Assembly (NCBI GenBank): GCA_002255985.1
Contig: NKIR01000003.1
Location: 186,001-250,000 of the forward strand
Source of the DNA: Sphingomonadaceae bacterium PASS1
GTDB taxonomy: Bacteria; Pseudomonadota; Alphaproteobacteria; Sphingomonadales; Sphingomonadaceae
DNA: 64,000 nt
Reading direction: 5' to 3'
Shown here: positions 25,543-34,462 of the stretch, one piece after another
Numbering within the stretch: the first letter of the stretch is position 1
Layout of the letters: each line of letters opens with the position of its first letter
Position numbers and translations under genes: made by a program
Notes under the pieces: model-generated
What the model was told of the DNA's origin: nothing
The model's input: the letters and a program-made list of their open reading frames with translations, nothing else
The model's database searches: none

Positions 25543-27480
25543 TCATCCGCCCGCGTGGTAGAAATCATACACGGTCTGCGCCACGGCGGCGGACACCCCC
25601 GGTGCTTTCTGCAAGTCTTCAAGGCTGGCATTGCGCACGGCGCGCGCGGTGCCGAAATGCAACAATAAAGCCTTTTTCCGCGAGGGCCCGACACCCGGCA
25701 CTTCATCCAGCGGGCTCACGGTTATCGCCTTGCTGCGTTTCGCACGGTGCGCGCCAATGGCATAACGGTGCACCTCATCGCGCAGGCGTTGCAGGTAGAA
25801 TAGGACCGGCGCGTTCAACGGCAAGGTCAATTCGCGTCCGTCGGGGAAGTGAAAAACCTCGCGGCCATCACGGCCATGATGCGGCCCCTTGGCAATGGCG
25901 ATCAACGGCACGTCATCGACGCCGATTTCCTCCAGCGCGGCCTTCACGCTGCTCATCTGCCCCTTGCCGCCGTCGATCAGCACCAGGTCAGGCCACTGCC
26001 CGCTGTCGCGGTCGGGATCATCTTCCTGCGCGCGCGCAAAGCGGCGCTGGAACACCTCACGCATCATCGCAAAATCGTCGTCGGTCGCGGCCTGTTTGAT
26101 GTTAAACTTGCGATACTGGCCCTTGATAAAGCCTTCGGGTCCGGCAACGACCATCGCGCCAAGCGCATTGCTGCCCTGAATATGGCTATTGTCGTAAATC
26201 TCGATGCGGCGGGGCGGCTCGGGCAGTTCAAACAGGTCCGCCACCTCTTGCAGCAACTTGCCCTGCGTCGTGCTCTCCGCCAAGCGCCGGTCCAACGCCT
26301 CTTCGGCGTTGCGCGTGGCCTGTTTGACAAGGCGGACGCGGTCGCCGCGCTGTGGCACGCTGATTTCAATCTTGCGCTCGGCACGTTCGGACAATGCCTC
26401 CGTCAACAGATCCGCTTCGGTCAATTCGCGGTCGAGCAATATACATTTGGCGGGCGGCACATCTTCGTAAAATTGTGCAAGGAAGCTGGTGAACACCTCA
26501 TCCTCGGTCATTTCGGCAACATGTGACGGGAAAAACGAACGATGTCCCCAATTTTGCCCGCCGCGAATAAAAAACGCCTGAATACCCATCACGCCATTGC
26601 GGTGGGCCAAGGCAAAGATGTCGGCATCGCCAACACCCTGCGCATTAATCGCCTGCGACCCCTGAATGAAGGTCAGCGCCTTCAACCGGTCGCGCAGCAT
26701 GGCCGCACGTTCGAAATCGAGCGCTTCCGCCGCGCCCTCCATTTCCTTCGCCAGCTTTGCCTGCACATCAGAGGATTTGCCGTCGAGGAAGGATTTGGCA
26801 TCGGCGACCAGACCGTCATAGGATTGGTCATCAATTCGGCCAACGCATGGCGCGGAACAGCGCTTTATTTGATACAACAGGCATGGCCGGTCGCGATTGT
26901 TGAAAAAACTGTCCGAACAGCTGCGCAACAGAAACAGCTTTTGCAGCGCATTCAGCGTCTGGTTGACCGAACCCGCGCTGGCAAAGGGGCCGTAATAATG
27001 CCCCTTATTCCGTCGGGCACCGCGATGTTTCTGGATACGCGGAAATTTATGATCCGCGCGCAGCAGGATAAAGGGGAAGCTTTTGTCGTCGCGCAGCAGC
27101 ACATTATACGCCGGACGATAGCGCTTGATCAGCTGCGCTTCCAACAGCAGCGCCTCCGCCTCGCTGTTGGTGGTCACAATCGTCATCGAACGGGTCAGCG
27201 CGACCATTCTGCGCAGGCGATTGGGCAAGCGGTCAATCTGCACATAATTGCCGACGCGGTTCTTCAACGCCCGCGCCTTGCCGACATATAATATTTCGCC
27301 GCGCGCATCGTGCATCCGGTACACGCCCGGTTTCAGCGGCAAGGTCTTCAGGACATTGCGGATGGCGGCTGTGCCGGTTTCCAAATCAGGTGTATCCGCA
27401 CCACGCACCGCATAGGTCGCCTGCTCCTCGTTAAAACGAGAAGCAGCATTGGGTTGATCGGGGCGGTCGGCTTTGGACAT
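25543..27480 (-). CDS. uvrC: Excinuclease ABC subunit C
   Basis: UvrC makes both incisions in nucleotide excision repair. The 645-residue protein has the GIY-YIG 3'-incision domain (LPLKPGVYRMHDARGEILYVGKARALKNRV), the UVR UvrB-binding motif (AEALDFERAAMLRDRLKAL), the RNase H-like 5'-incision domain (RRIEIYDNSHIQGSNALGAMVV, LVLIDGGKGQMSSV) and C-terminal helix-hairpin-helix motifs (VPGVGPSRKKALLLHFG). The N-terminus carries about 30 extra polar residues before the GIY domain. Confidence 0.97.
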   Translation of the reverse strand: MSKADRPDQPNAASRFNEEQATYAVRGADTPDLETGTAAIRNVLKTLPLKPGVYRMHDARGEILYVGKARALKNRVGNYVQIDRLPNRLRRMVALTRSMTIVTTNSEAEALLLEAQLIKRYRPAYNVLLRDDKSFPFILLRADHKFPRIQKHRGARRNKGHYYGPFASAGSVNQTLNALQKLFLLRSCSDSFFNNRDRPCLLYQIKRCSAPCVGRIDDQSYDGLVADAKSFLDGKSSDVQAKLAKEMEGAAEALDFERAAMLRDRLKALTFIQGSQAINAQGVGDADIFALAHRNGVMGIQAFFIRGGQNWGHRSFFPSHVAEMTEDEVFTSFLAQFYEDVPPAKCILLDRELTEADLLTEALSERAERKIEISVPQRGDRVRLVKQATRNAEEALDRRLAESTTQGKLLQEVADLFELPEPPRRIEIYDNSHIQGSNALGAMVVAGPEGFIKGQYRKFNIKQAATDDDFAMMREVFQRRFARAQEDDPDRDSGQWPDLVLIDGGKGQMSSVKAALEEIGVDDVPLIAIAKGPHHGRDGREVFHFPDGRELTLPLNAPVLFYLQRLRDEVHRYAIGAHRAKRSKAITVSPLDEVPGVGPSRKKALLLHFGTARAVRNASLEDLQKAPGVSAAVAQTVYDFYHAGG

Positions 27481-27562
27481 GTCGGGGTGATGTAGGCAAC
27501 GTCGGTGCGCTACACAATGTCATTCCCGCAAATGCGCGGCATGATTATATATTGGAATTTGT

Positions 27563-27582
27563 GTTCCCGCCTGCGCGGGAAC
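27563..27582. repeat. Perfect hairpin downstream of atpF
   Basis: GTTCCCGC (27563-27570) and GCGGGAAC (27575-27582) pair perfectly around CTGC, 9 bases beyond the atpF stop. A related but imperfect CATTCCCGC element lies at about 27522-27540. On the atpF strand no T-run follows, so it looks more like a short palindromic repeat or RNA-stabilising hairpin than a standard terminator. Confidence 0.6.
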
Positions 27583-27590
27583 CACGAAGC

Positions 27591-28256
27591 TTAGTTCAGC
27601 GAGGCGATCGATTGGTCGATCAAGGCTGCGTCGGCTTTTGCATCATGATGCGCGGCGATCAATTGCGCTGCAGCAGCGGCGGCAGCACTTGCGGCCTTGT
27701 TGCGGACATCCGCAATTGCGGCACGTTCAGCAGCAGCAATCTTTTCTTCAGCAGCCTTCGCACGGCGTTCGATCAATGCGGTTGCATCACTCTTTGCGCG
27801 GGCAACAATCAAGTTGGCTTCGGCTTCGGCAGAGGCTTTCATCGCATCGGCATCAACGATAGCCTGCTTTGCCTTTGCTTCATATTCCGACTTAATATTT
27901 TCAGCTTCAGCGCGCAGCGCCGTTGCCTGGTCCAGCTGCTGCTTGATGCCGGCTATCTGTCCGTCCAACGCTCCCGCAATCATCGCTGGCACTTTTTTCC
28001 AAAGCGCCAAAAGGATAACGACGAGCATCGCCAAAGCCACAAGCATCGTGGCATCAAAGCCAAGAGCCGAAGGCGTGGCATGCTCTTCTGCACCGCCATG
28101 CGCGGCCTGGGTGCCTGCATGGGGTGCAGGAACGGCGTCGTCTTCCAGCATATTCAGGGCCTTTTCAGTTTCCTGCAATTTGACGGCAGGTGCAGAAATG
28201 GCATCCGCTGGTTGTGCGGCGACAGACGCTTCGTTTAATGCTGCAGGGTTAGCCAT
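27591..28256 (-). CDS. atpF: F0F1 ATP synthase subunit b
   Basis: Subunit b of the ATP synthase stator. The 221-residue protein has one membrane segment (MLVALAMLVVILLALW) and a long, Ala/Lys/Glu-rich coiled coil. An N-terminal extension of about 65 residues, rich in Ala/Pro/His, precedes the membrane segment; b subunits usually begin almost directly with it. Last gene of the atpI-B-E-F'-F cluster; the start overlaps the subunit b' stop by 8 bases. Which of the two b-type genes is called b or b' rests on order alone. Confidence 0.88.
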   Translation of the reverse strand: MANPAALNEASVAAQPADAISAPAVKLQETEKALNMLEDDAVPAPHAGTQAAHGGAEEHATPSALGFDATMLVALAMLVVILLALWKKVPAMIAGALDGQIAGIKQQLDQATALRAEAENIKSEYEAKAKQAIVDADAMKASAEAEANLIVARAKSDATALIERRAKAAEEKIAAAERAAIADVRNKAASAAAAAAAQLIAAHHDAKADAALIDQSIASLN

Positions 28257-28743
28257 TGGTCATTACCGCCTTCACTGCTGTTGCGGCCTGTGCCGGGGTG
28301 ACTTTCGCGCCCGAAACCTTGGCAACGATGTCCGCCGCAGCTTCGGCAGCCACGGTTTCGATGCTTGCCATTGCCTTGGCTGTTGCAGCCGAAAGCGCGG
28401 CTTCGGCGGCGGCGAGCTTTACGCCCACTTCCGTGTCGGCTTTTGCCAAACGTGCATCCGCGTCTTTTGCGCCTTTTGCTTTCGCATCGCTTGCTTTAGC
28501 TTGAGCCGCAGCCCGCGCAGAAGCAAGTCCAGCCTCGCCGCTATCACCCAAATCATCTGCTTCGGCGCGCGCGCGTTCGGCAGCAGCAAGGTCGTCCGCA
28601 ATCTTACTATCACGTGCGTCCATATTCGCTTCAATTTTTGGCAACATGCCATGACCGATCGTGAAATAGATCAGGCCAAAGACAATCAGCAGCCAGAAAA
28701 ACTGCGATGCATAGGTTTCAAGAATCTGGGCAATTTGGGGCAT
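28249..28743 (-). CDS. F0F1 ATP synthase subunit b'
   Basis: The second b-type stator subunit, which pairs with b in alphaproteobacteria. The 164-residue protein has a membrane segment right at the N-terminus (FFWLLIVFGLIYFTIG) then MLPKIEANMDARDSKIADDLAAAERARAEADD, the start of a long coiled coil. It is typical in length and lacks the extension seen in the next gene. It lies between atpE and atpF. Confidence 0.9.
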   Translation of the reverse strand: MPQIAQILETYASQFFWLLIVFGLIYFTIGHGMLPKIEANMDARDSKIADDLAAAERARAEADDLGDSGEAGLASARAAAQAKASDAKAKGAKDADARLAKADTEVGVKLAAAEAALSAATAKAMASIETVAAEAAADIVAKVSGAKVTPAQAATAVKAVMTNG

Positions 28744-28801
28744 ATTACGCGCTCGTCCTGTTGAGGAAATGCCCCGGCGGTTGCCGGGGCCAAACCGTCA
28801 A

Positions 28802-29029
28802 TTAGGCAACGAAGATCAGGATCATCGCAACAACGAACGCCAACAGACCGAGAAGTTCGGCAGCCGCGAAGCCGATGAACAAACGACCCTGTTGACCGTC
28901 AGCAGCGCCAGGATTGCGCAATGCACCCTGAAGAAACGAACCGAAAACGTTACCAACACCGCCAGCGGCGAGGCCGGCACCAATTGCTGCAAGACCTGCA
29001 CCGATCAATTTTGCTGCTTCTGCGTCCAT
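28802..29029 (-). CDS. atpE: F0F1 ATP synthase subunit c
   Basis: The proton-carrying ring subunit. The 75-residue hairpin has two membrane helices: an Ala/Gly-rich first (LIGAGLAAIGAGLAAGGVG), the polar loop SFLQGALRNP and a second helix (FIGFAAAELLGLLAFVVAMILIF) with the proton-binding Glu in AAAELLG. I chose ATG 29029 (MDAEAAK); a codon six residues upstream is also in frame. Order is typical of split alphaproteobacterial F0 clusters. Confidence 0.95.
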   Translation of the reverse strand: MDAEAAKLIGAGLAAIGAGLAAGGVGNVFGSFLQGALRNPGAADGQQGRLFIGFAAAELLGLLAFVVAMILIFVA

Positions 29030-29072
29030 GATAATAACTCCTGTCAAAAATAAGTATGGGTTGTCGAAAAAC

Positions 29073-29864
29073 TCAGTGCAAATTGACCGCGTCGTTGATG
29101 TACAACGAAGTCAAAAGTGCAAATACATAAGCCTGGATGGCGCATACCAACAGCTCAAGAAGCGTGATGCCTATCATCAGGATGAAAGAAGGAATGCTGA
29201 CCACCAGCGGAACCCACGCAGCTTCTGCGTTGAGGCCGTTGATGACGAAGCCAGCCAGAACCTTCATCAACACGTGGCCCGCTGTCATGGCGACAAAAAG
29301 ACGAAGCGCGAGGCTGAAGGGACGAATAAGGAACGAGAAAAGCTCGATCAGCGGGATGAGCCACAACAACCACCACGGTGTGCCATGCGGAACAAACAGG
29401 CTGAAAAAGTGCAAGCCGTGCTTCCAAAAGCCAACAACCAACACGGTACCAAAGCTGATAACAGCAAGGACGGCGGTGATGGTAAGGTGGCTGGTAACCG
29501 TGAAAGGGTGCACCCCGGGAACGATACCAAATGGCATCATGCCCATGAAGTTTGCCATGAGGATGAACATAAACAGCGAGAAAACCAAAGGCACATATTT
29601 CTTGCCTTCGGGACCCACGCTTGAGGTCAGCATGTTGTTGACGAAACCGGTCACGCCTTCGACCGCCATCTGCCAACGACCGGGAACCAGTTCGCGCTTC
29701 ATTCCGCCCCACATGAACAACCACAAGGCGCCCAAAACGAGGAGCATGAACAGCGATGAATTTGTAAAGGAGACGTCGTATCCAGCAATATTGAGCGGCG
29801 CGAGCGGCTCAATCTGGAACTGGTGCATCGGATCGATTTTGCCGCTTTCGCCTGCCACGTTCAC
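29073..29864 (-). CDS. atpB: F0F1 ATP synthase subunit a
   Basis: The proton-channel subunit of F0. The 263-residue multi-pass protein has the key ALRLFVAMTAGHVLMKVLAGF segment with the essential Arg, plus GVTGFVNNML and LELLVCAIQAYVFALL. The start is uncertain: GTG 29864 gives MNVAGESGKIDPMHQF, and family members often begin with a short stretch ending KIDPMHQF, so I prefer it to ATG 29828. Confidence 0.95.
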   Translation of the reverse strand: MNVAGESGKIDPMHQFQIEPLAPLNIAGYDVSFTNSSLFMLLVLGALWLFMWGGMKRELVPGRWQMAVEGVTGFVNNMLTSSVGPEGKKYVPLVFSLFMFILMANFMGMMPFGIVPGVHPFTVTSHLTITAVLAVISFGTVLVVGFWKHGLHFFSLFVPHGTPWWLLWLIPLIELFSFLIRPFSLALRLFVAMTAGHVLMKVLAGFVINGLNAEAAWVPLVVSIPSFILMIGITLLELLVCAIQAYVFALLTSLYINDAVNLH

Positions 29865-29928
29865 TACCCTGTTTTTTCCACGCCCGCGCGGTTTAGCGTG
29901 AGCATATTATACGACGCAAGCGCCCAGA

Positions 29929-30246
29929 CTATTCCGGACGCTCCCCTGAGATCTTTATAATGTTCCTGAAGGCGACTGCGATGCCCAAAAACATGCAGAC
30001 CAACAGAAGCGCAGGCGCAGTACCCAATAAGCGGTCAAACAACCACCCAACCAGTGCACCACCAGCAGGACCAGCGATCAGCTCGGTTAAAACCCTGTTC
30101 CCTTGCCGCATTCCTTTGGCTGGAACCTGATCTTTACCTGAGCGTTCTGCTTCGGCCTTCCGCGCCGCTTTCAGCTGCATGTCTAACGAATCGAGCCGAG
30201 CGTCACTTTTGCCTTTGCCATCCTGCCCGGAATTGTCCGACTTCAT
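29929..30246 (-). CDS. atpI: ATP synthase accessory protein AtpI
   Basis: A 105-residue AtpI/gene 1-type protein. A Lys/Asp-rich N-terminus precedes two hydrophobic segments (LIAGPAGGALVGWLFD and ALLLVCMFLGIAVAF), the second followed by RNIIKIS. AtpI helps c-ring assembly and Mg uptake in some bacteria. First gene of the F0 cluster; the leader upstream contains a REP-like pair about 190 bases away. Confidence 0.9.
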   Translation of the reverse strand: MKSDNSGQDGKGKSDARLDSLDMQLKAARKAEAERSGKDQVPAKGMRQGNRVLTELIAGPAGGALVGWLFDRLLGTAPALLLVCMFLGIAVAFRNIIKISGERPE

Positions 30247-30440
30247 GTAATTCCATCCTCTTTAACAAACGGAACTGTCACAAAATCGGGGCAACCCCGC
30301 CTAGGCCTCGGCGCTTTAGGAGAGCGTCTTCGTCAAGTCAACAGCGCGTCGCCAAGAATGTTGCGTGGCCATAGAAAGGGCCGATGCATCGCTGCCCCGG
30401 CCCGGTATTTTCGTTGCGGGGATACCCTTATTTGTTGGTC

Positions 30441-30506
30441 GTCGTCCTGAACGTGTTTCAGGATAACAAACCGTCGCCTGTTATCCCGAAACAAGTTCGG
30501 GATGAC
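30441..30506. repeat. REPIN-like pair of inverted hairpins (locus 3)
   Basis: Hairpin E at 30441-30467 (arms GTCGTCCTGAA and TTCAGGATAAC around CGTGT) and hairpin F at 30480-30506 (arms GTTATCCCGAA and TTCGGGATGAC around ACAAG) lie 12 bases apart in opposite orientation, between the ydbL end and the atpI start. Confidence 0.85.
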
Positions 30507-30518
30507 GAGGTTCAGTTG

Positions 30519-30908
30519 TTAGGGACAGCGCGGGTCCAATTCAGGCGCGCTGGAATCGCGGGTTTTCCATTGGCCCGAAGGCGTCTGGTATTTCTCACCC
30601 GCGACGGTACGTTCCGCAATCAAACGGCATCCGGTGCGCAGCGCCATTTCCTCAATGGTTGCTCCATTGGCGAGTGCTTCTTTGGAATAGGCCGCTCTGC
30701 GCTTGATATTGATGTCATCGACCAAAGCCTTGGTCGATGGCGAAGGCGCGATGACGAAACCCAGATAGCCATCGGACTTCTCACCCACCAGTCCGCTTTC
30801 GCGCGCGCTTTGGTACGCAGGGTCGCGGCCAGCTTGATAGGCCATCGCGCCAGTTGCAGTCGCGCCAAGCAACACAGCAGCAATCGTCATTTCAACAGAA
30901 TTTTTCAT
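30519..30908 (-). CDS. ydbL: YdbL family protein (DUF1318)
   Basis: A 129-residue exported protein with signal peptide (TIAAVLLGATATGAMA). The DUF1318 signature is VDDINIKRRAAYSKEALANGATIEEMALRTGCRLI, ending in GEKYQTPSGQWKTRD. In enterobacteria YdbL is a periplasmic partner of YnbE/YdbH that prevents YnbE from over-assembling. The start overlaps the ynbE stop as TAATG, so it is translationally coupled to ynbE. Confidence 0.88.
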   Translation of the reverse strand: MKNSVEMTIAAVLLGATATGAMAYQAGRDPAYQSARESGLVGEKSDGYLGFVIAPSPSTKALVDDINIKRRAAYSKEALANGATIEEMALRTGCRLIAERTVAGEKYQTPSGQWKTRDSSAPELDPRCP

Positions 30909-31147
30909 TAGAATATTCCCGGTTCCTGTTCAATCACTCTCTCGGACGCCGCAGCCAGCTTGTATAAAATTTCTTGCCGGATTGCGATGTTGAGGTTGAT
31001 GACGATGGGCTTGTCCGGTGCGGTGACTTGCACACAACCGGCCAAGGCAGACACCATCAACGGTATGAATAAAAGCAGCACTTTTCCCATAAGGCGGCGA
31101 ATCGCATTATCATTGCGGTTCGTCAATTGATGATGGTTTTGCATCAT
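30908..31147 (-). CDS. ynbE: YnbE family outer-membrane lipoprotein
   Basis: A small lipoprotein, 79 residues from ATG 31147. A hydrophobic stretch (VLLLFIPLMVSALAGC) ends in a lipobox and the mature part, CVQVTAPDKPIVINLNIAIRQEILYKL, matches the YnbE pattern of a short beta-strand-forming protein. In E. coli YnbE joins the C-terminus of YdbH as a bridge to the outer membrane. ATG 31147 has AAAGGGAAAG upstream; starts at 31144, 31180 and 31090 are also possible. It follows ydbH and overlaps ydbL. Confidence 0.85.
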   Translation of the reverse strand: MMQNHHQLTNRNDNAIRRLMGKVLLLFIPLMVSALAGCVQVTAPDKPIVINLNIAIRQEILYKLAAASERVIEQEPGIF

Positions 31148-31172
31148 GGTCGCTTTCCCTTTGCTGAATAGG

Positions 31173-34100
31173 TCATTCATTGGCTGTTTCTTTTGCTGGT
31201 TTAACGGGCGCAGAGGCTTTGGCGTCGGTTTGCGCACGCTGTTGCTTCAGCAAATATGGCAAATCCCGTTGTGCCGCATAGTTCGGATCATAAGAGCCAC
31301 GGATTGACCCGATAAGCATCATAAACTGCGCAGTGACGCTGACGTTGAACTTGATAGGGATGCGGGCCAGCTGGCGCGTAATGATGTTGCGCTTGGCAAG
31401 GCTACCTTGCTGCAATCCTGTAAAGCTGATGTCTGTCACGATTTCGCCGTCAAGGTCACCGCCAACGCCAATGGTCAGTGTCGAATAACGAATTGAGCGC
31501 AACGCATTGAACGCATAATTGGCGAATACGCCCATGTCTTTGTAGGTAAGCTCACCCAGATAGCTCACCTCACCACCGCCCTCGCGCGAAATGAGGCTGC
31601 CCCCGACAATTCGGCCGCCGTCCTGATTGAATATCATCGGCAACGTGCCATCGAACACACCTGTCACGCGCAAATTCTGGAAATCATATCCCTCCAATAG
31701 CTTGTCGGCATGCACCCCTATGACGCGGAACGTCAGATGCCGTTCGGACTCGACTTCGAAATCGAGAATGGTGGGTTCCAATATCAACTCGCCGCCTGCA
31801 AAGGGCCAGCGGCCCGATTCAATTGCGACGCGCCGGTCGGGAAGCAAACGATAGCTCACCTGCCCACCCAGCGCCGGAACACCGGGATTGACCGATGCAA
31901 TCTCCGCCAATTGTGCTGGCCCCGTCTCGAGCCCCAGAAGATCGGTGAAGACGATTTCCGTCGTAAGTCCTTCAACCGGACCGAACGCCGCCGCCAGATT
32001 CATGCCGCGTGTTGAAACCTTGCCCGTGCTGCGGACGCCCTGCGCATCCCAATCTATAAGACCATCGCCGAATATCGTGCCATCGACATTCGCGGCGACA
32101 CCCAAAACTAGCGGGGTCAGCAAGTCCGGCTGAAACCGTTTGGTAAAGCGCAGATCGTCAACGGCAAGCAGCGCGCGTCCTGTGGCGCTGCCAAGTGCAT
32201 GGCGAATGTCGACATCGGCAACACGCGTGCCGGTTGTTGGCTCCACCACATGGCCAATCGCTGTGATAACATTATTTTCCAGCGTCAACAGCATGTCAGG
32301 TACGATCATCGGCTTAAACCGGTCCACTTGCGCCGCGTCGGTCACGCCCAATCGGCCATTCAGCGTCAATATGGCATCGGCGTAGCGCCAGTCACCCGAT
32401 GCGTCGTTCATCAGCAGCGGCACATTGCCAATTTGCCCCGCCCCGCCCGACAGCGCGCCCGATATTCCATCTTTTCCGAAGCGCCCCGATAAAGCGGCCA
32501 TATCAAATGCGCTTTGCGCGCCATCCGCACCAAGCGTGATGCGGACACCCTTCGCCGTAAAGCCTTCATCCAGACTGAACCGGACCGTCGCGCTGCGTCC
32601 CGATATCGGCGTGCGGCCAAGATTTCCGTTCGCTCTGAAATCAGCGATATTGGTCGCAAAGGCTGGCTTTCCATTGCCGATGGCGAACATCGGCCGGCCA
32701 CGGTCGGGGCACAGCCGCAGCGTATCGCCCCGCAGCGCCAAAGACGATATTTTCAGCAAGTCGAACGGGACATTTTGGCACGCGTCATACAGGGAGAGCG
32801 CGCCAGCCTTATATCGACCGGCGACGGGCAAGTTCAGCCCGGTGACAAAACCGCCGGGCAATGGTCCCGACATTTTCGCCTGTCCTTGAAACCGCCATGT
32901 GCCCCCCGGATTGCCATTGAACGCAAGGTTTGACACCGCCAACCGCGCGCTGCCCGCTTTATATGGTGCAATGACCAGATTGCCTGACCATGATTGCTCC
33001 GTCTGCGCGAGCGATAGCCGCGTGTCGGGCAAGTTCGCACCAGACAATGCCAATTGCACAGGTGCATTCAGTCGCCATCCTTTGAGCGAACCCGAGACGC
33101 CAAAGCTGCCAATCTGCCGAAGGCGAACGCCCGATGCGCTGGTCAACGACAGCGCGCTGATGTTACCGCCCAGCCGCCCTTGAAAGTCCTGAAAGGATTC
33201 GAAATCCAGCCGCGCGGTAAATCGGTCACCCGCGCGCTGCAGCACTGGAGCCATCCGCGCGACAATAGGCCCGATGGGTGTCGCGCGCGTTTGCGCCACC
33301 AGACCGCGAAGGTCGCCAACCGTTCCGCTATCTAGCGCACCATTGGCCAAGGCTGCATTTCCCGAAACGCTCAACGCCAGACGACCATTGGCCAGCCCGG
33401 CATATCCCTTTGAAGCCAGCTGCAATCGGCAAACGGACAAAGGCGCTGACAGCAATGCCCCCTTTTCGAGAAGCAGCGCAAAATTTGTGCGTTTCAGATC
33501 GCCGTTCATCGACAGCTTGCCCGCAACGCCTTTCATCTGTGCCTTTGGAACAACCAGCTTTGCCGCCGCATAACCCAGCGCCCCTTCCCATCGGTTAAGC
33601 CGTTCGGACAACTTGATATCCGCGTCCAGACGCGGTGCTGCAATCGCAATGGCAGTGTCTGCGCATTTCGCTGCTGTCGCTGTTATCGAGCCAACCAAGT
33701 GCGGCTCACGCCATTCGAGCATAAGCTTTCCGTCAAACCTTACGGCAGATACGCTACAATCCGCGACTGCCACGTTCGGAGATCGCATGGACAGATTCGC
33801 CGCAAACCGGTTCCGCAGCAGCCCGCTGCCATGCGCCGCCGCGTCGAATATCCCCCATGGTGTTTCAATCTGTGCACGCGCATTTTTAAGCGATAACGCA
33901 ATGTCGGGAAGCTCAAGCGGCTCGGTTGATTTGGGATCAACAAACTTATCCAGCTCACCAAAGGACAATTGGCCATTGGCATAGCGCCCGCGCAGCATCA
34001 CCCCGTCGGCACGCACATCGCGCAAGTTGATCCCGGAAAAGTTCGGCGCAACGTCAATTTCAACCAGCTTTGCGGTAAGATCCGGCCGCGCTGGATTACC

Positions 34101-34358
34101 AATGACGAGGTCACGAATGCGCTGCGTGCGAAAGCCCACGGTATCAATCTTATATGTCGCTGTAACGCCACGTGCGGCGAAGGCATTTTGGACGAACCGG
34201 TCGGCGATGCTGTTGCGTTGCACCCAAGCGAACACCAGCAACCCGACTAGCAAAAGCGAAACGGCGCCAAAAATACGACGCTTCCACCGCGCACCCTCGA
34301 AGGGTTGCACATCGGCGTCGTCTGTCGGTGTTTCGTCGGCAGCGGTCCGCATGCTCAT
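31173..34358 (-). CDS. ydbH: YdbH family AsmA-like intermembrane lipid-transport protein
   Basis: The 1061-residue protein has one N-terminal membrane helix (RIFGAVSLLLVGLLVFAWVQR) after about 30 cytoplasmic residues. A long periplasmic run of beta-rich repeats follows, the AsmA-like bridge architecture. The C-terminal domain (YDFQNLRVTGVFDGTLPMIFNQDGGRIVGG, TYKDMGVFANYAFNALRSIRYSTLTIGVGGDLDGEI) is the YdbH dicarboxylate-transport-like signature. E. coli YdbH works beside TamB and YhdP in moving phospholipids to the outer membrane. I chose ATG 34358; the frame stays open to 34688 over radC but without similarity. Confidence 0.9.
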   Translation of the reverse strand: MSMRTAADETPTDDADVQPFEGARWKRRIFGAVSLLLVGLLVFAWVQRNSIADRFVQNAFAARGVTATYKIDTVGFRTQRIRDLVIGNPARPDLTAKLVEIDVAPNFSGINLRDVRADGVMLRGRYANGQLSFGELDKFVDPKSTEPLELPDIALSLKNARAQIETPWGIFDAAAHGSGLLRNRFAANLSMRSPNVAVADCSVSAVRFDGKLMLEWREPHLVGSITATAAKCADTAIAIAAPRLDADIKLSERLNRWEGALGYAAAKLVVPKAQMKGVAGKLSMNGDLKRTNFALLLEKGALLSAPLSVCRLQLASKGYAGLANGRLALSVSGNAALANGALDSGTVGDLRGLVAQTRATPIGPIVARMAPVLQRAGDRFTARLDFESFQDFQGRLGGNISALSLTSASGVRLRQIGSFGVSGSLKGWRLNAPVQLALSGANLPDTRLSLAQTEQSWSGNLVIAPYKAGSARLAVSNLAFNGNPGGTWRFQGQAKMSGPLPGGFVTGLNLPVAGRYKAGALSLYDACQNVPFDLLKISSLALRGDTLRLCPDRGRPMFAIGNGKPAFATNIADFRANGNLGRTPISGRSATVRFSLDEGFTAKGVRITLGADGAQSAFDMAALSGRFGKDGISGALSGGAGQIGNVPLLMNDASGDWRYADAILTLNGRLGVTDAAQVDRFKPMIVPDMLLTLENNVITAIGHVVEPTTGTRVADVDIRHALGSATGRALLAVDDLRFTKRFQPDLLTPLVLGVAANVDGTIFGDGLIDWDAQGVRSTGKVSTRGMNLAAAFGPVEGLTTEIVFTDLLGLETGPAQLAEIASVNPGVPALGGQVSYRLLPDRRVAIESGRWPFAGGELILEPTILDFEVESERHLTFRVIGVHADKLLEGYDFQNLRVTGVFDGTLPMIFNQDGGRIVGGSLISREGGGEVSYLGELTYKDMGVFANYAFNALRSIRYSTLTIGVGGDLDGEIVTDISFTGLQQGSLAKRNIITRQLARIPIKFNVSVTAQFMMLIGSIRGSYDPNYAAQRDLPYLLKQQRAQTDAKASAPVKPAKETANE

Positions 34359-34462
34359 CAAATGCGGGAAAGCCCTTCCGGTTGCAACGGCATTCGCGTC
34401 AATCGACTTGCACCCGTCGCAAAAATCACAGAAAAGAACGTTATCGCAAAAGGATAGTGCTG

